Below, piece by piece: positions 8,577-16,505 of a stretch of DNA of 64,000 nt. Each line of letters starts with the position of its first letter. Within the stretch, counting starts at the first letter, position 1. This DNA is from Mycolicibacter nonchromogenicus (GTDB lineage Bacteria; Actinomycetota; Actinomycetes; Mycobacteriales; Mycobacteriaceae), in assembly GCF_002101775.1 (NCBI RefSeq), contig NZ_LQPI01000026.1:18286-82285 (forward strand), in the 5' to 3' direction. Made by a program: the position numbers and the translations under genes. A model generated the notes under the pieces. It did no database searches and was not told where the DNA came from. It worked only from the letters and a program-made list of their open reading frames with translations.

Positions 8577-8975
8577 TCAGGCCAGGCGGCCTCTGTCAGC
8601 TTCGGCCTCCTCGATGAGCCGGCGAAACCGCGCCGCCGGGTAGGTGGCGGCGCCCGCCGACGTGACTCGCTGCACCAGGGCCAGGTCGGATGTCGCCACG
8701 GTGATGTCGTCCGGTCGGTCGTCGGTTCGGATCAGTCGCACGATCTCGTCGTCCGCGGAATTGGCCCCGGGTCGTGGAGCCGCCGCGATCGTGACGACAT
8801 CAGATCCGATGGGCGGCGAGGGCGGCTTCTCGAAGACCACGGTGACGTCCAGCCCCTGTGCCGATGCCCAGACGTCGAGCTGCCGGGTCAGGCGGATCAT
8901 CGCGGCATGGCGGTCCTTCCACCAGCCGTCTGGACGCGCACCGATCACGTTCATCGCGTCCACGATCCACCGCAC
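8577..8975 (-). CDS. NYN/PIN-like ribonuclease-fold protein
   Basis: 132 residues. IVDAMNVIG at the N-terminus, an acidic pair in NSADDEIVRLI and VATSDLALV form the spaced acidic set of NYN domains (PIN-like, YacP-related), which bind a metal and cleave RNA. No other domain is present. It is divergent from the crotonase gene, with 23 bp between starts. The RNA target is unknown. Confidence 0.75.
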   Translation of the reverse strand: MRWIVDAMNVIGARPDGWWKDRHAAMIRLTRQLDVWASAQGLDVTVVFEKPPSPPIGSDVVTIAAAPRPGANSADDEIVRLIRTDDRPDDITVATSDLALVQRVTSAGAATYPAARFRRLIEEAEADRGRLA

Positions 8976-8998
8976 TCCTCCGACGGTACGGTGCAGCC

Positions 8999-9772
8999 AT
9001 GAACCTGGTCACCTATGAATGCGAAGACCACGTCGCCACCATCACCTTGAACCGGCCCGAGGCCCGCAACGCCATCAACGGGGCGATGCGCCAAGACCTC
9101 AACGCCGCCTGGGACCGGTTCCGCGCCGAGGAGGATGCCTGGGTCGGGATCCTCATGGCCGAAGGGGACGTGTTCTGCGCCGGCGCGGATCTCAAGGACT
9201 CGGCGGGCGCGGTCGGCACATTTCCCGGCACGTTCTGGGAGAAGCCGACCATCAACTCGTTCGAATCCGGCATGGAGCTCTTCAAGCCGACCATCGCCGC
9301 GGTGCACGGTCCCTGTGTGGGCTACGGCCTGACCGGATTGTTGTTCTGCGACTTCGTCATCGCCAGCACCGACGCGGTGTTCCGGTTCCCCGAGGTGACG
9401 CTCGGGGTGCCCACCATCGTCGGAGCGATCCGGCTGCCTCAACGGGTGGGCTGGGCCGCGGCGATGGAGCTTTTGCTGACCGGGGAGCCGATCAGTGCGC
9501 AGCGCGCCCTGGAGATCGGACTGGTGTGGAAACTCGTCGAGCCCGACGCCCTGGCCCAGACGGCCCGAGACTGGGCACGGACCCTCACCAAGGCCGCTCC
9601 CCTGGCCCAGCGCGCCACCAAGGAAGTGGCGTGGCGCAGCGCCGACATGAGCTGGATCGACGCCGTGCGGTTCGGCGAGACGATGCGCAAGGTCGCCGCG
9701 GCCACCGAGGATGTCGCGGAGGGACTGCAGGCCTGGCGGGAACAGCGGCCACCGCAGTGGCGGGGCCGCTGA
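8999..9772 (+). CDS. Enoyl-CoA hydratase/isomerase family protein
   Basis: 257 residues with the crotonase fold: LNRPEARNAIN at the N-terminus, the oxyanion-hole segment GDVFCAGADLKD, the second HGPCVGYGLTG loop and the FRFPEVTLGV segment. It likely hydrates or isomerises an acyl-CoA in beta-oxidation. ATG 8999 is chosen because MNLVTYECEDHVATITLNRP begins the domain; the upstream frame is antisense to the NYN gene. It ends 19 bp before the stop of the convergent tpx. Confidence 0.85.
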   Translation: MNLVTYECEDHVATITLNRPEARNAINGAMRQDLNAAWDRFRAEEDAWVGILMAEGDVFCAGADLKDSAGAVGTFPGTFWEKPTINSFESGMELFKPTIAAVHGPCVGYGLTGLLFCDFVIASTDAVFRFPEVTLGVPTIVGAIRLPQRVGWAAAMELLLTGEPISAQRALEIGLVWKLVEPDALAQTARDWARTLTKAAPLAQRATKEVAWRSADMSWIDAVRFGETMRKVAAATEDVAEGLQAWREQRPPQWRGR

Positions 9773-9791
9773 ACCGCCGGGCTTACGGGGA

Positions 9792-10289
9792 CTAGGCCCC
9801 GCTCAGTGCCGCCAGCGCCGCGTCGTAGTTCGGCTCCTGGCCGATCTCCGGCACCAGCTCGGTGTAGACGACGTTGCCGTCCGCGCCGATCACCACGATG
9901 GCCCGGCCCAGCAGGCCGGCCAGCGGGCCATCGGCGAGGGTGATCCCGTAGTCGGCACCGAAACTGGACCGGAAGCCCGAGGCGCTGGTGACGTTCTCGA
10001 TGCCCTCGGCGCCGCAGAACCGCTTCAGCGCGAACGGCAGATCGTTGGAGACGGCCAGCACGGCACCGCCGGCGGCTGCCCGCTCGTTGAAGGTCCGCAC
10101 GCTGGTCGCACAGACCGGGGTGTCGACCGACGGGAAGATGTTCAGCAGGACCGGCTTGCCGGCGAACTGTCCACTGTCCACCGCGCTCAGGTCGGTTCCG
10201 GTCAAACTGAACGCCGGTGCCGGCGAGCCGACAGCCGGCAACTCGCCCACGGTGTTGATCTGGTTTCCACGTAACGTGATCTGCGCCAT
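9792..10289 (-). CDS. tpx: Thiol peroxidase Tpx
   Basis: 165 residues, the usual length for Tpx. Peroxidatic Cys60 lies in SVDTPVCATSVRTF and the resolving Cys92 in LKRFCGAEG. It reduces hydroperoxides with thioredoxin as electron donor in the cytoplasm. ATG 10289 gives MAQITLRGNQ, the normal start. Next to the crotonase gene on the opposite strand; no shared promoter. Confidence 0.93.
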   Translation of the reverse strand: MAQITLRGNQINTVGELPAVGSPAPAFSLTGTDLSAVDSGQFAGKPVLLNIFPSVDTPVCATSVRTFNERAAAGGAVLAVSNDLPFALKRFCGAEGIENVTSASGFRSSFGADYGITLADGPLAGLLGRAIVVIGADGNVVYTELVPEIGQEPNYDAALAALSGA

Positions 10290-10345
10290 GGCACCAGTCT
10301 GCCAGCCCGCCGCAAGGCGTCGACGGCGGGCCGCAGTCGCCGAGC

Positions 10346-11491
10346 TCAGCGCCCGGCGGCCACCGGCTCGGGCTGCTCGTGGGGCTCCACGATCGGCGGG
10401 ACGGTTGCCGCGGCCGCGACGCTCAAGTAGGCCACCACGAAGCACAGCACCGCGTACCACAGGGATCCCACCGGGTCACCGTTGGCGGTCACCCCGTCCG
10501 CCGCACCCAGGTAGGCGGGCAGGGCCGTCAACCACAGCACCGTCATGACCGACAGATACACCGCGGCGTACCGGAGCACCAGCCGGTTGTCGTAGCGGCC
10601 GGCGACACCAGGATTTGTTCGCAGCCGGCGCCACTGGATGATCAAGACCGGGACGGCCACCGCGACGATGACGAGAAGTTCGACGGCATAGCCGATCCCG
10701 ATCAGCCGGCCGTCGGTGGCCGCACCCAGCAGGGTCGCCGGCAGCGGCAGGATGCCCGTCCCGAGCGACGCCAGGATGCCGATGACGATCGTTCGCCACA
10801 CCACCTGCGGGCCGGTGAATCTCCGGCCCTGCTCGATCTGGCGACCGACCAGCAGTTGGACGCAGAACGCCAGCGACGCCGGCCACAGCGCAGCGAACAC
10901 CACCACACTGCCCATCGGCACCGAGGCGAACAACGGTTGGTTCAGCGGGTTGTCCACCGACCACTCCCACCAGCGCAGCTGCGGGCCGAGGTGGTCGAAG
11001 ATCTCGTAGAACGCGTGGTGGACGAAGCCCACGCAGATGGCCCCGACGATCGTTCCGTAACGGCGGAACACGCCCAGGATCCGGACGATCTCGAAGGAGA
11101 CCGTGGCCATCATCGGATAGATCGCCACGATGTAGAGCGGTAGCCGGCCCCATAGGAAGTCGACGGTGAAGACGTTGTGCGCGAACATCGTGTCGACGTG
11201 GTCGGCGATGCCGAACGCGCCCGGAAAGTACAGCGGCGGCTCGATGATCAGCAGGTAGGCGATCGCCCCGAACCACAGCGCCAGGTTGGTGGCATCCCCA
11301 CGGCGGTACCGGCTGATCGCATAGATCAGCGCCAGCACCGCCCCGGTGATCACCGTGATCTCCAAGACCGGCAGTGTCCAATTCTCCAGCTGCAGGGGGT
11401 TGCGGAATTCCAGCAAGCCCCCGGCCTCACCGCAGGAGAAGCCCAGCGACTCGGCGAGGTGCTCGAATGTCGGGGTACACAGGTCGGGCAT
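10346..11491 (-). CDS. Polytopic membrane protein of unknown function
   Basis: 381 residues with about nine hydrophobic segments (for example LEITVITGAVLALIYAI, LPLYIVAIYPMMATV and VELLVIVAVAVPVLII). I recognise no catalytic motif. GFVHHAFYEIFDHLGPQLRW, rich in His and aromatic residues, is a striking loop. The start codon at 11491 overlaps the stop of the PF10118 gene by one base (TGATG), so the two are almost certainly translationally coupled and may act together at the membrane. Confidence 0.8.
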   Translation of the reverse strand: MPDLCTPTFEHLAESLGFSCGEAGGLLEFRNPLQLENWTLPVLEITVITGAVLALIYAISRYRRGDATNLALWFGAIAYLLIIEPPLYFPGAFGIADHVDTMFAHNVFTVDFLWGRLPLYIVAIYPMMATVSFEIVRILGVFRRYGTIVGAICVGFVHHAFYEIFDHLGPQLRWWEWSVDNPLNQPLFASVPMGSVVVFAALWPASLAFCVQLLVGRQIEQGRRFTGPQVVWRTIVIGILASLGTGILPLPATLLGAATDGRLIGIGYAVELLVIVAVAVPVLIIQWRRLRTNPGVAGRYDNRLVLRYAAVYLSVMTVLWLTALPAYLGAADGVTANGDPVGSLWYAVLCFVVAYLSVAAAATVPPIVEPHEQPEPVAAGR

Positions 11492-12417
11492 CAGGCCGTC
11501 TTCTCCTCTGCGGTGTACCACTTGGTCACGTCGTAGCCGTCGTCGTAACGGGCAAACCACTCGTTGGCCAGCACCGGGATCTTTTCGTGAGCCGGCTTGT
11601 GATTGGGCAGCTGGCTACGGACGATACCGGCCACCGCGGTGGCCATTTCGCGCTTCGGCAGATGCGCGAAGGCATCCAGCACCGGACCCTGATCGGCGGG
11701 CCAGCCGAACGGAACGCGCCGCCGCCAGGCCTGCTTGGCGCGGTAGGTGCTGAACAGCGACAGCGCGTCAACCTTGCGGTCCTCCAGGGGAATATGACGA
11801 TTGAAGCCCTCGCACGCCACCTTGATCACGCTCATCACGTGCTTGAAGATCGACGGCGCCATCCGCATCCGATACCACGGGTCGTTGATGACGTGGTCGT
11901 AGATGATCAGCGCGGAGCTGCGGTGCTCGACCTCCTCAACGAAGTGCCACAAGAACAGGGACGCCACCCGGTCGTCGCCCGGGGCGAACAGCGTGTCGTC
12001 GTGGTCGAGCATCAGCTTGAAGACCGGGGTGAAGGTGGCTTCGAGGTCAGCGGTGTAGGCCAGCCGGTAGTCCAGTGATTTTTCGGCCGACATCTTGTCG
12101 AACATCGCGTTGCATTCGTCGACGGTTTCCTTCAGCCCCGGGTAGGCCCTGACCAGTGCTTTGGCGTGGCCGCGGTGGGCCATCGAGTGCTGGCCCTCCT
12201 GACGCACAAAGGCATCGGCCTCTTCGGCGACGGCGGGGTCGGTGATCAGCGGCATCGCCTCGGCGATCATGCCGCCGATCATCTTCTCGAAGCCGATCGC
12301 CAGCAGCGAGACCGCGTTGGCCATCGACGAGAACGCCGGGTTGGCTTCGTTCCACAGGAACGGCACCGGGTACTCGGCGAAGGCGAACCGCAGTTTGCGC
12401 ACGATCAGGTCGGTCAT
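11491..12417 (-). CDS. PF10118-type metal-dependent hydrolase-like protein
   Basis: 308 residues, ferritin-like helical. Metal-ligand motifs QEGQHSMAHRGH and HFVEEVEHRSS are characteristic of the PF10118 'predicted metal-dependent hydrolase' family, common in lipid-rich actinobacteria. A role in fatty acid or lipid oxidation or hydrolysis is inferred only. ATG 12417 (MTDLIVRKLRF) is preferred over the start seven codons upstream, which would run toward the operator. It is divergent from the tetR gene, with a palindrome between them, and coupled to the downstream membrane protein. Confidence 0.78.
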   Translation of the reverse strand: MTDLIVRKLRFAFAEYPVPFLWNEANPAFSSMANAVSLLAIGFEKMIGGMIAEAMPLITDPAVAEEADAFVRQEGQHSMAHRGHAKALVRAYPGLKETVDECNAMFDKMSAEKSLDYRLAYTADLEATFTPVFKLMLDHDDTLFAPGDDRVASLFLWHFVEEVEHRSSALIIYDHVINDPWYRMRMAPSIFKHVMSVIKVACEGFNRHIPLEDRKVDALSLFSTYRAKQAWRRRVPFGWPADQGPVLDAFAHLPKREMATAVAGIVRSQLPNHKPAHEKIPVLANEWFARYDDGYDVTKWYTAEEKTA

Positions 12418-12438
12418 CACTACCTCAGCTCGAAACAT

Positions 12439-12450
12439 ACATCTAGATGT
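12439..12450. promoter_or_regulatory. 12-bp palindrome between divergent genes, likely TetR operator
   Basis: ACATCTAGATGT is a perfect palindrome in the 81-bp divergent gap. It is nested inside a wider inverted pair, CATAC (12436-12440) and GTATG (12457-12461). Its position beside a tetR gene suggests autoregulation and control of the PF10118 operon. Confidence 0.55.
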
Positions 12451-12498
12451 CTTCGCGTATGATTGTTCGATGCTCCAAGCTTGTCAACCAGGTCACTG

Positions 12499-13110
12499 AT
12501 GGCCCGTCGACGCGGCTGGGGAGGCAACCCGCCGCACACCGATGAGGAGGCCGGCCGGCGAATCATCGCCGCGGCCGTCGAGCTGGTGGCGCAGACAGGT
12601 TCGGCGGTGTCGCTGGCCGACGTCGCCACATCACTCGGGGTGATCCGGCAGACGGTGTATCGCTACTTTCCCACCGCCGACGCGCTGATGCGCGCCGTCG
12701 CCATCGCCTCGGTCGACGACTTCCTCGACCGGCTCACCGAGCATGTCCACGGCATCCACGATCCTGCCGATGCGCTGGCCGAAGGGGCGGTCTACACCCT
12801 GGATGCGGTGGCCCGCTCCCCCCACCTGGGCGCCATGCTGTCGTCGTCGTCGGCGCACAACCGCGAGATGGCCTCCGAAGAGGCCCGGGCCTTCGGGATG
12901 CGGATGATCGAGCGGTTCGACGTCGACTGGGCCCAGCACGGCTATGACGAGGCGGCGCTGCGCGAACTCGTGGAGTTCACCCTGCGGATCATGCTCTCGT
13001 TCGTGGTGGCGCCCAACGAACCGGATCGCTCCCCCGACGAGTTGCGCCGATTCCTGCGTCGCTGGCTGGGCGAAGCCGTCGCCGCCCAGTCGCGGCACGC
13101 CGTCGACTGA
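12499..13110 (+). CDS. TetR/AcrR-family transcriptional regulator
   Basis: 203 residues. The N-terminal helix-turn-helix is VSLADVATSLGVIRQTVYRYFPTADALM (about 36-63), the family signature, followed by an alpha-helical ligand-binding region with no obvious identity. ATG 12499 starts MARRRGWGGN; a TTG at 12463 is less likely. Lying between the PF10118 operon (divergent) and mmpS-mmpL (same strand), it probably represses one or both in response to a lipid or drug-like ligand. Confidence 0.85.
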   Translation: MARRRGWGGNPPHTDEEAGRRIIAAAVELVAQTGSAVSLADVATSLGVIRQTVYRYFPTADALMRAVAIASVDDFLDRLTEHVHGIHDPADALAEGAVYTLDAVARSPHLGAMLSSSSAHNREMASEEARAFGMRMIERFDVDWAQHGYDEAALRELVEFTLRIMLSFVVAPNEPDRSPDELRRFLRRWLGEAVAAQSRHAVD

Positions 13111-13151
13111 CCGCTTCCGCTATACCCCCGGCGGTTACCCGAATATTTTCG

Positions 13152-13169
13152 TATACCCTACGGGGTATA
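13152..13169. promoter_or_regulatory. Inverted repeat in the mmpS promoter region
   Basis: TATACCC, four bases, GGGTATA: perfect 7-bp arms, 42 bp before mmpS. A related half-site, CTATACCCCC, occurs about 30 bp upstream near 13120. Likely operator or promoter element for mmpS-mmpL. Confidence 0.5.
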
Positions 13170-13210
13170 GTATCCACGGGACAGGAGCGAGCGGAGGGAA
13201 ACGAGCAGTG

Positions 13211-13648
13211 ATGAACATGCGCGCGATTGTCAGCCAAGCCTGGATGCCTGTCGTGGTGGCGTCAGCGGCGATCGCCGGAGCGCTGGCAGTGGTGAGCCTG
13301 CGTGGCGCGTTCGGCGCCGATGAGATCTTCCGCTGGGACGGCAGTGGGTCCCAGGTGATCCACTCGATCAACGAAAAGCAGGTCCGCTACGAGGTTTTCG
13401 GGGACGATTCCGCCGCCGGTTCGGTGAGCTACCTCAGCACCGACGCCCAGCCCGAGCAGGCGACGTTTCACGGTCTGCCCTGGACCCACACCATGATCAC
13501 CTCGAGCCCGTCGGTGATCGGCAACGTGATCGCTCAAGGCGACGGCGACGCGATCGGTTGCCGCATCACCGTCAACGGCGCCGTCAAGGACGAGCAGCTG
13601 GCCACCGGTCACCACGCTCAGGTGTTCTGTCTGGTCAAGGGCGCATGA
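13211..13648 (+). CDS. MmpS-family membrane protein
   Basis: 145 residues. One N-terminal membrane helix (AWMPVVVASAAIAGALAVV) is followed by an exported beta-rich domain with KQVRYEVFGD, ISSP-type and CRITVNGAVKDEQ segments, as in MmpS proteins. These partner an MmpL transporter in exporting lipids or siderophores. GTG 13208 immediately precedes ATG 13211. The stop overlaps the mmpL start (ATGA at 13645), so the pair is translationally coupled. Confidence 0.88.
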   Translation: MNMRAIVSQAWMPVVVASAAIAGALAVVSLRGAFGADEIFRWDGSGSQVIHSINEKQVRYEVFGDDSAAGSVSYLSTDAQPEQATFHGLPWTHTMITSSPSVIGNVIAQGDGDAIGCRITVNGAVKDEQLATGHHAQVFCLVKGA

Positions 13649-16497
13649 GCGGCCACGGCACCTCTCGTCCGGGGTATATGCGTGCGGTTCGCCGGCTGGC
13701 CTGGCCGCTGGTGATCTTCTGGCTGCTGCTGACCGTCGGGCTCAACGTGCTGGTTCCACCGATCGAATCGGTGGCACGTGAGAACGCGGTGACCATGTCG
13801 CCACCGGACGCGCCGTCGATGATCGCCGCCAAACACATCGGCGCCACCTTCGAGGAGTTCGACTCCGACGCCATGGCGATGCTGGTGCTCGAGGGCGAGA
13901 GCGAGCTGGGCCCGGAGGCGCACCGCTACTACGACTCCGTGATCGCCAAACTGGTTGCCGATCGCGAACACGTCCAGCACGTCGCCGACCTGTGGGGCGA
14001 CCCGATCACCGCCGCCGGGGTGCAGAGCACCGACGGCAAAGCCGCCTATGCGCAGATCAACACCGCAGGCGACCAGGGCAGCACCTTGGGCAACGAGTCT
14101 GTCGACGCGGTCCGCCAGATCGTCGCGTCGGTGCCCCCGCCGGACGGGGTCAAGGCCTACGTCACCGGTCAGGCGGCACTGACCACCGACATGAACGAGG
14201 CCGCCGACAAGAGCATGCTCAAGATGATGGGCGTGACCGGTCTGGTCATCATCGTCATGCTGGCCATCGTCTACCGTTCCGCCGCCACCGTGGCGCTCGC
14301 GCTGGCGATGGTGGGCTTCGAGATGGGCAGCGCACGCGGACTCGTCGCACTGCTGGGACACCATGGCCTGCTCGGCTTTTCGACCTTCGTGGTGGCGATG
14401 CTGTCGTCGCTGGCTATTGCGGCCGGGACCGACTATGCGATCTTCCTGATCGGGCGCTACCACGAAGCCCGCAATGCCGGCGAAGACCCCGAGACCGCCT
14501 GGTACTCGATGTTTCGCGGCACCTGGCACGTGATCTTGGGTTCGGGCCTGACCATTGCGGGCGCGTCGCTGTGCCTGCATTTCGCCCGGCTGTCCTATTT
14601 CAAGGCGCTGGGCATCCCGTCGGCGCTGGGACTGCTGGTGGTGATCGCCGGTGCGCTCACCGTGGCCCCCGCTATCGTCGCGATCGCCTCCCGACACGGC
14701 CTGCTGGAGCCCAAGCGGGCCGAGGGCCGCGGTTGGCGGCGGATCGGAACTGCCAATGTCCGCTGGCCCGGTGCGGTTTTCGTGGCGGCACTACTGGTCA
14801 CCCTCGCGGGCATGATGGCGGTTCCCGGCATGAAAATCAGCTTCAACGACCGCCATTACATCCCGGCGAACCTGCCCGCGAACGTCGGCTACGACGCCGC
14901 CGAACGGCACTTCAGCGCCGCCCGGATGAACCCCGATGTGCTGATGGTCGAAAGCGACCATGACCTTCGCAATCCTGCCGACATGATCATCTTGGACCGG
15001 ATCGCCAAGAACATGTTCCGCACCCGCGGGGTCGAGCGGGTGCAGAGCATCACCCGGCCGCTGGGCAGCCCGATCGACCACACCTCGATACCGTTCCAGA
15101 TCAGCATGCAGGCGGTCCCGGTTCAGGAGAACCTGCAGTTCATGACCGACCGACTGTCGGACATGGTGAGGATGAGCGACGATCTGGGCGCCACCGTCGA
15201 CTCCATGGTGCGGCTGCGCGAGCTGGTCACCCGGCTGAACAGCACCACCGACAAGATGAGCGTCGACATGACCGCGGTCACCGCGACCGTCGACGAGATT
15301 CGGGACCACATCGCCGATTTCGACGATGTCGTGCGGCCGATTCGCAACTACTTCTACTGGGAGCAGCACTGCCTCAACATCCCGGCCTGTGATGCGATCC
15401 GGTCGGTCTTCGACGCCTACGACGGCATGGACAGCTTCAGCGAGGAAATGCGGCCACTGCTGGCCGACTTGACCGAGGTGAACACGCTGATGCCGCAGCT
15501 GGTCGAGCAGTTCGACCCGATGATCGCGGTGGCGAGATCGATGCAGGCCAGCCTGCTCACGATGCATTCGAGCTTCTCCGGCCTGGTGACCCAGATGTCG
15601 AGGATGACCGACACGGCCACCGAGATGGGCCGGGCCTTCGACGCCTCCAAGTCCGACGACTACTTCTATCTGCCCCCCGAGGCCTTCGACAACGCAGATT
15701 TCCAGAAGGGCCTCAAGCTCTTCCTGTCCCCGGACGGTACGGCGGCACGATTCATCGTCACCTACGACGCCGACCCGGCCACTCCGGAGGGCATCGCCAT
15801 TGTCGAACCGATGCTGGCGGCCGCGCACGACGCGGTGAAGGGAACGCCGCTGACCGGCGCCAAGTTCTATCTGACCGGAACGGCGGCGGTGTACAAGGAC
15901 ATCCAAGTCGGCTCGACCTACGACATCCTGATCGTCGGGGCCGCGGCAGTAACGCTGATCTTCATCGTCATGCTGCTGATCACCCGGGCGCTGGTCGCCT
16001 CCGCGGTGATCGTCGGGACGGTGTTGCTCTCGCTGAGCGCAGCGTTCGGCCTGACCGTGGTGGTGTGGCAGCACATCCTTGGACTGCAGCTGAACTGGAT
16101 CGCGCCGGTCTTCGGGGTGATCATCCTGCTGGCGGTCGGCTCGGACTACAACTTGTTGCTGGTCTCCCGGTTCCAGGAGGAGATCGGCGCCGGGATCAAA
16201 ACCGGGATCATCCGCTCAATCGGCGGCACCGGCTCGGTGGTGACCGCCGCCGGCCTGGTGTTCGCCTTCACCATGATGTCGATGGCGGCCAGTGACCTGT
16301 ATTCGATCGGTCAGGCCGGCAGCACCATCGGCCTCGGCCTGCTGTTCGACACCCTGATCGTGCGGTCGTTCCTGACGCCGTCGATCGCGGCGCTGCTGGG
16401 ACGATGGTTCTGGTGGCCGCAGAACATCCGGCGCGCGCCGCCCCGTCCCGCTCTCACCCGAGCCGATGTGACCCCGGTGACCGCGGGATCACCGTAG
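13645..16497 (+). CDS. MmpL-family RND lipid transporter
   Basis: 950 residues, normal for MmpL. Two copies of the RND plan are visible: an N-terminal helix, a periplasmic loop, then a helix bundle carrying GTDYAIFLIGRYHEA, and in the second half GSDYNLLLVSRFQEE. These Asp-Tyr pairs are the proton-relay residues of MmpL proteins. A long helical stretch (about 480-690, with LRELVTRLNSTTDKM) lies in the second periplasmic loop. It should export an envelope lipid across the inner membrane using proton motive force. Coupled to mmpS; convergent with the FAAL gene, which may make the cargo. Confidence 0.9.
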   Translation: MSGHGTSRPGYMRAVRRLAWPLVIFWLLLTVGLNVLVPPIESVARENAVTMSPPDAPSMIAAKHIGATFEEFDSDAMAMLVLEGESELGPEAHRYYDSVIAKLVADREHVQHVADLWGDPITAAGVQSTDGKAAYAQINTAGDQGSTLGNESVDAVRQIVASVPPPDGVKAYVTGQAALTTDMNEAADKSMLKMMGVTGLVIIVMLAIVYRSAATVALALAMVGFEMGSARGLVALLGHHGLLGFSTFVVAMLSSLAIAAGTDYAIFLIGRYHEARNAGEDPETAWYSMFRGTWHVILGSGLTIAGASLCLHFARLSYFKALGIPSALGLLVVIAGALTVAPAIVAIASRHGLLEPKRAEGRGWRRIGTANVRWPGAVFVAALLVTLAGMMAVPGMKISFNDRHYIPANLPANVGYDAAERHFSAARMNPDVLMVESDHDLRNPADMIILDRIAKNMFRTRGVERVQSITRPLGSPIDHTSIPFQISMQAVPVQENLQFMTDRLSDMVRMSDDLGATVDSMVRLRELVTRLNSTTDKMSVDMTAVTATVDEIRDHIADFDDVVRPIRNYFYWEQHCLNIPACDAIRSVFDAYDGMDSFSEEMRPLLADLTEVNTLMPQLVEQFDPMIAVARSMQASLLTMHSSFSGLVTQMSRMTDTATEMGRAFDASKSDDYFYLPPEAFDNADFQKGLKLFLSPDGTAARFIVTYDADPATPEGIAIVEPMLAAAHDAVKGTPLTGAKFYLTGTAAVYKDIQVGSTYDILIVGAAAVTLIFIVMLLITRALVASAVIVGTVLLSLSAAFGLTVVVWQHILGLQLNWIAPVFGVIILLAVGSDYNLLLVSRFQEEIGAGIKTGIIRSIGGTGSVVTAAGLVFAFTMMSMAASDLYSIGQAGSTIGLGLLFDTLIVRSFLTPSIAALLGRWFWWPQNIRRAPPRPALTRADVTPVTAGSP

Positions 16498-16505
16498 GAC
16501 GCCGC

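Noticed and set aside
9773..9800. CGGGG/CCCCG hairpin between crotonase and tpx
   Set aside because: The stem is only five bases and overlaps the tpx stop region; too weak to call a terminator.
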